Part shown: one piece after another, positions 5,639 through 6,477 of the stretch
How the letters are laid out: each line of letters starts with the position of its first letter
Numbering within the stretch: position 1 is the stretch's first letter
Source: Planctomycetaceae bacterium
Lineage (GTDB): Bacteria > Planctomycetota > Planctomycetia > Pirellulales > Thermoguttaceae
DNA length: 6,477 bases
Assembly (NCBI GenBank): GCA_009783865.1
Contig: WRCR01000239.1
Span: 1 to 6,477 of the forward strand
Direction of reading: 5' to 3'
Translations under genes and position numbers: made by a program
Notes under the pieces: model-generated
The model's database searches: none
What the model was told of the DNA's origin: nothing
Seen by the model: only the letters and a program-made list of their open reading frames with translations

Positions 5639-6477
5639 GTGAAAAAACCGTCTTGCTCCTTACTTGTAGTCATTCTGATTTTGTATTACACCATCGGCGT
5701 TAATGCCGCAGAGCGTCACGCCGTTCCGAAAGAACATCCCCGTCTTTTCGGAAATACTGCCGAACTGAAAACGCTTGCCGAAAAGCGTCCGCAAGAATAC
5801 CAGCGGATGAAAGCCGTTGCGCAGAGTTCCAATGCCGATGGTTATGCAAGAATGATGTCAATTTCGCTTGTAAATGCGGTCGAACCCGATGCCGCGCTTG
5901 CACGACAAGCAGTTGATTTGGCAATGAAACGAATCAATGCCCCTATCATTACTGGACATGCACCCTTCGGTTCCGTGCTTGCCGAATGTGCCGTCGTCTA
6001 TGATTACTGCTATGCTCAATGGAAACCCGAAGAGCGGGCAAAATTTATCGACTATTTCAACCGGACTGTTGCCGCTAATGTCAAAGAGGAACGCAGTCCT
6101 TTTCACAACGGCTGGTACGGCTATAAAAATTGGGGGTACGGACTTGCCGCTTATGCGACCTACTACGAGAATCCCGAATCGCCGAAACTTCTCAAAGCAA
6201 TCGAAAAGGAATTTATCGAACGCGCCGCTCCGTCATTGGAATTAAGCGGAGACGGCGGCGGCTTTGCCGAAGGATATTACATCAACTACTGGATTTACGA
6301 ATGGACGGTCTTCTGCAATGCTGCTCTGCGCTGCGAAGGAGTCGATTACTTTGCAATGGCACCGAAAGGTTTTCGCCGAAAAGTGCCGTGTCGTTATTTT
6401 CGTTATTGGTCTTCCGTCCATCGTGTGAAATTGTTATACTTTTTCCAGAAGTATTCATTCATGGAGGAAGTTATGAA
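5639..6477 (+). CDS. Secreted heparinase II/III-like (alginate-lyase-type) protein, N-terminal part, open at window edge and possibly broken
   Basis: The frame runs open from a GTG at 5639 to the window end (279 codons seen). The first 23-24 residues are a classic signal peptide: VKKPSCS, a hydrophobic core LLVVILILYYTIGV, then NA before AERH. The mature start, EHPRLFGNTAELKTLAEK, resembles the 'HPRL' opening of polysaccharide lyases and heparinase II/III proteins with an alpha/alpha-toroid. Supporting blocks are YDYCYAQWKPEERAKF (121-136), HNGWYGYKNWGYGLAAYA (156-173) and DGGGFAEGYYINYW (205-218). Such proteins are usually exported enzymes that cleave uronic-acid polysaccharides and are 600-900 residues long. 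After about residue 243 (base 6365) family character is lost and the sequence is rich in R, Y, F and W. Promoter- and ribosome-site-like bases follow, so the gene may be frameshifted or truncated. The start is the only usual start codon in frame after the upstream stop at 5606; the SD is weak. Confidence 0.65.
   Translation, partial: MKKPSCSLLVVILILYYTIGVNAAERHAVPKEHPRLFGNTAELKTLAEKRPQEYQRMKAVAQSSNADGYARMMSISLVNAVEPDAALARQAVDLAMKRINAPIITGHAPFGSVLAECAVVYDYCYAQWKPEERAKFIDYFNRTVAANVKEERSPFHNGWYGYKNWGYGLAAYATYYENPESPKLLKAIEKEFIERAAPSLELSGDGGGFAEGYYINYWIYEWTVFCNAALRCEGVDYFAMAPKGFRRKVPCRYFRYWSSVHRVKLLYFFQKYSFMEEVM
6432..6477 (+). promoter_or_regulatory. Candidate promoter, ribosome site and start of a next gene at the window edge
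   Basis: TGT directly followed by TATACT (6432-6440) forms an extended -10; a -35 at the right distance (TTCCGT, 6412-6417) is poor. Downstream, GGAGG (6463-6467) lies 5 nt before an ATG at 6473-6475 followed by AA. This is the best plus-strand ribosome site in the window. It sits in the open frame of the heparinase-like gene, so the ATG is also readable as an internal codon. The next gene, if real, cannot be identified from two codons. Confidence 0.4.

Noticed and set aside
5625..5642. Five-codon frame (MRTFP) whose TGA overlaps the GTG start of the heparinase-like gene
   Set aside because: The overlap looks like coupling, but there is no ribosome site before the ATG and such a short frame is expected by chance.
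5937..6245. 102-codon plus-strand frame inside the heparinase-like gene
   Set aside because: It is a different frame of a region whose main frame has a signal peptide and recognisable family blocks.
1..6477. CRISPR array, tRNA or rRNA genes, transposase or integrase
   Set aside because: No regularly spaced repeats, no cloverleaf or rRNA-like sequence, and no transposase or recombinase motifs were seen on either strand.

Overview
The window (6477 bp, moderate GC by eye) is ordinary-looking bacterial chromosome made of three blocks. Several genes have clear Shine-Dalgarno (SD) sequences (AAAGGAG, GGAG, GGAGG), and GTG is used as a start at least twice. The adjacency of nusB and ftsY, together with an exported heparinase-like protein, would suit a member of the PVC group (for example Lentisphaerae/Kiritimatiellae). 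That placement is inference only; no marker in the window fixes the taxon.

Block 1 (1-938, plus strand) is the C-terminal part of a large restriction-modification protein of the Eco57I/type IIG kind. It carries the TaqI-like target-recognition region, and its catalytic part lies upstream of the window. It ends 10 bp from the end of ftsY, tail to tail.

Block 2 (949-4392, minus strand) is a compact run of five genes that probably forms one transcript, read from 4341 down to 949. In order they are a membrane-anchored staphylococcal-nuclease-like protein, a DUF374 lysophospholipid acyltransferase-like protein, a YhcH/YjgK/YiaL-family protein, the transcription factor NusB, and the signal recognition particle receptor FtsY. 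Gaps are 51, 34, 37 and 10 nt. A good sigma-70-like promoter sits just upstream of the nuclease gene. A short inverted repeat starts at the nuclease stop codon.

Block 3 (4426-6477, plus strand) begins with a sigma-70-like promoter divergent from block 2. It continues with a short leader containing a strong intrinsic terminator hairpin, then asnA (ammonia-dependent asparagine synthetase). The terminator lies between the asnA promoter and the asnA start, so it is a candidate attenuator, or the end of a small RNA. A separate gene for a secreted heparinase II/III-like (alpha/alpha-toroid) protein follows. Its frame stays open to the window edge, but the last ~35 codons no longer look like the family. 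They overlap an extended -10 and a GGAGG site ahead of an ATG at 6473, which suggests that this gene is broken and that another gene begins at the edge.

The most unusual signal is the asnA leader. I see no multi-gene system here that I would call new.
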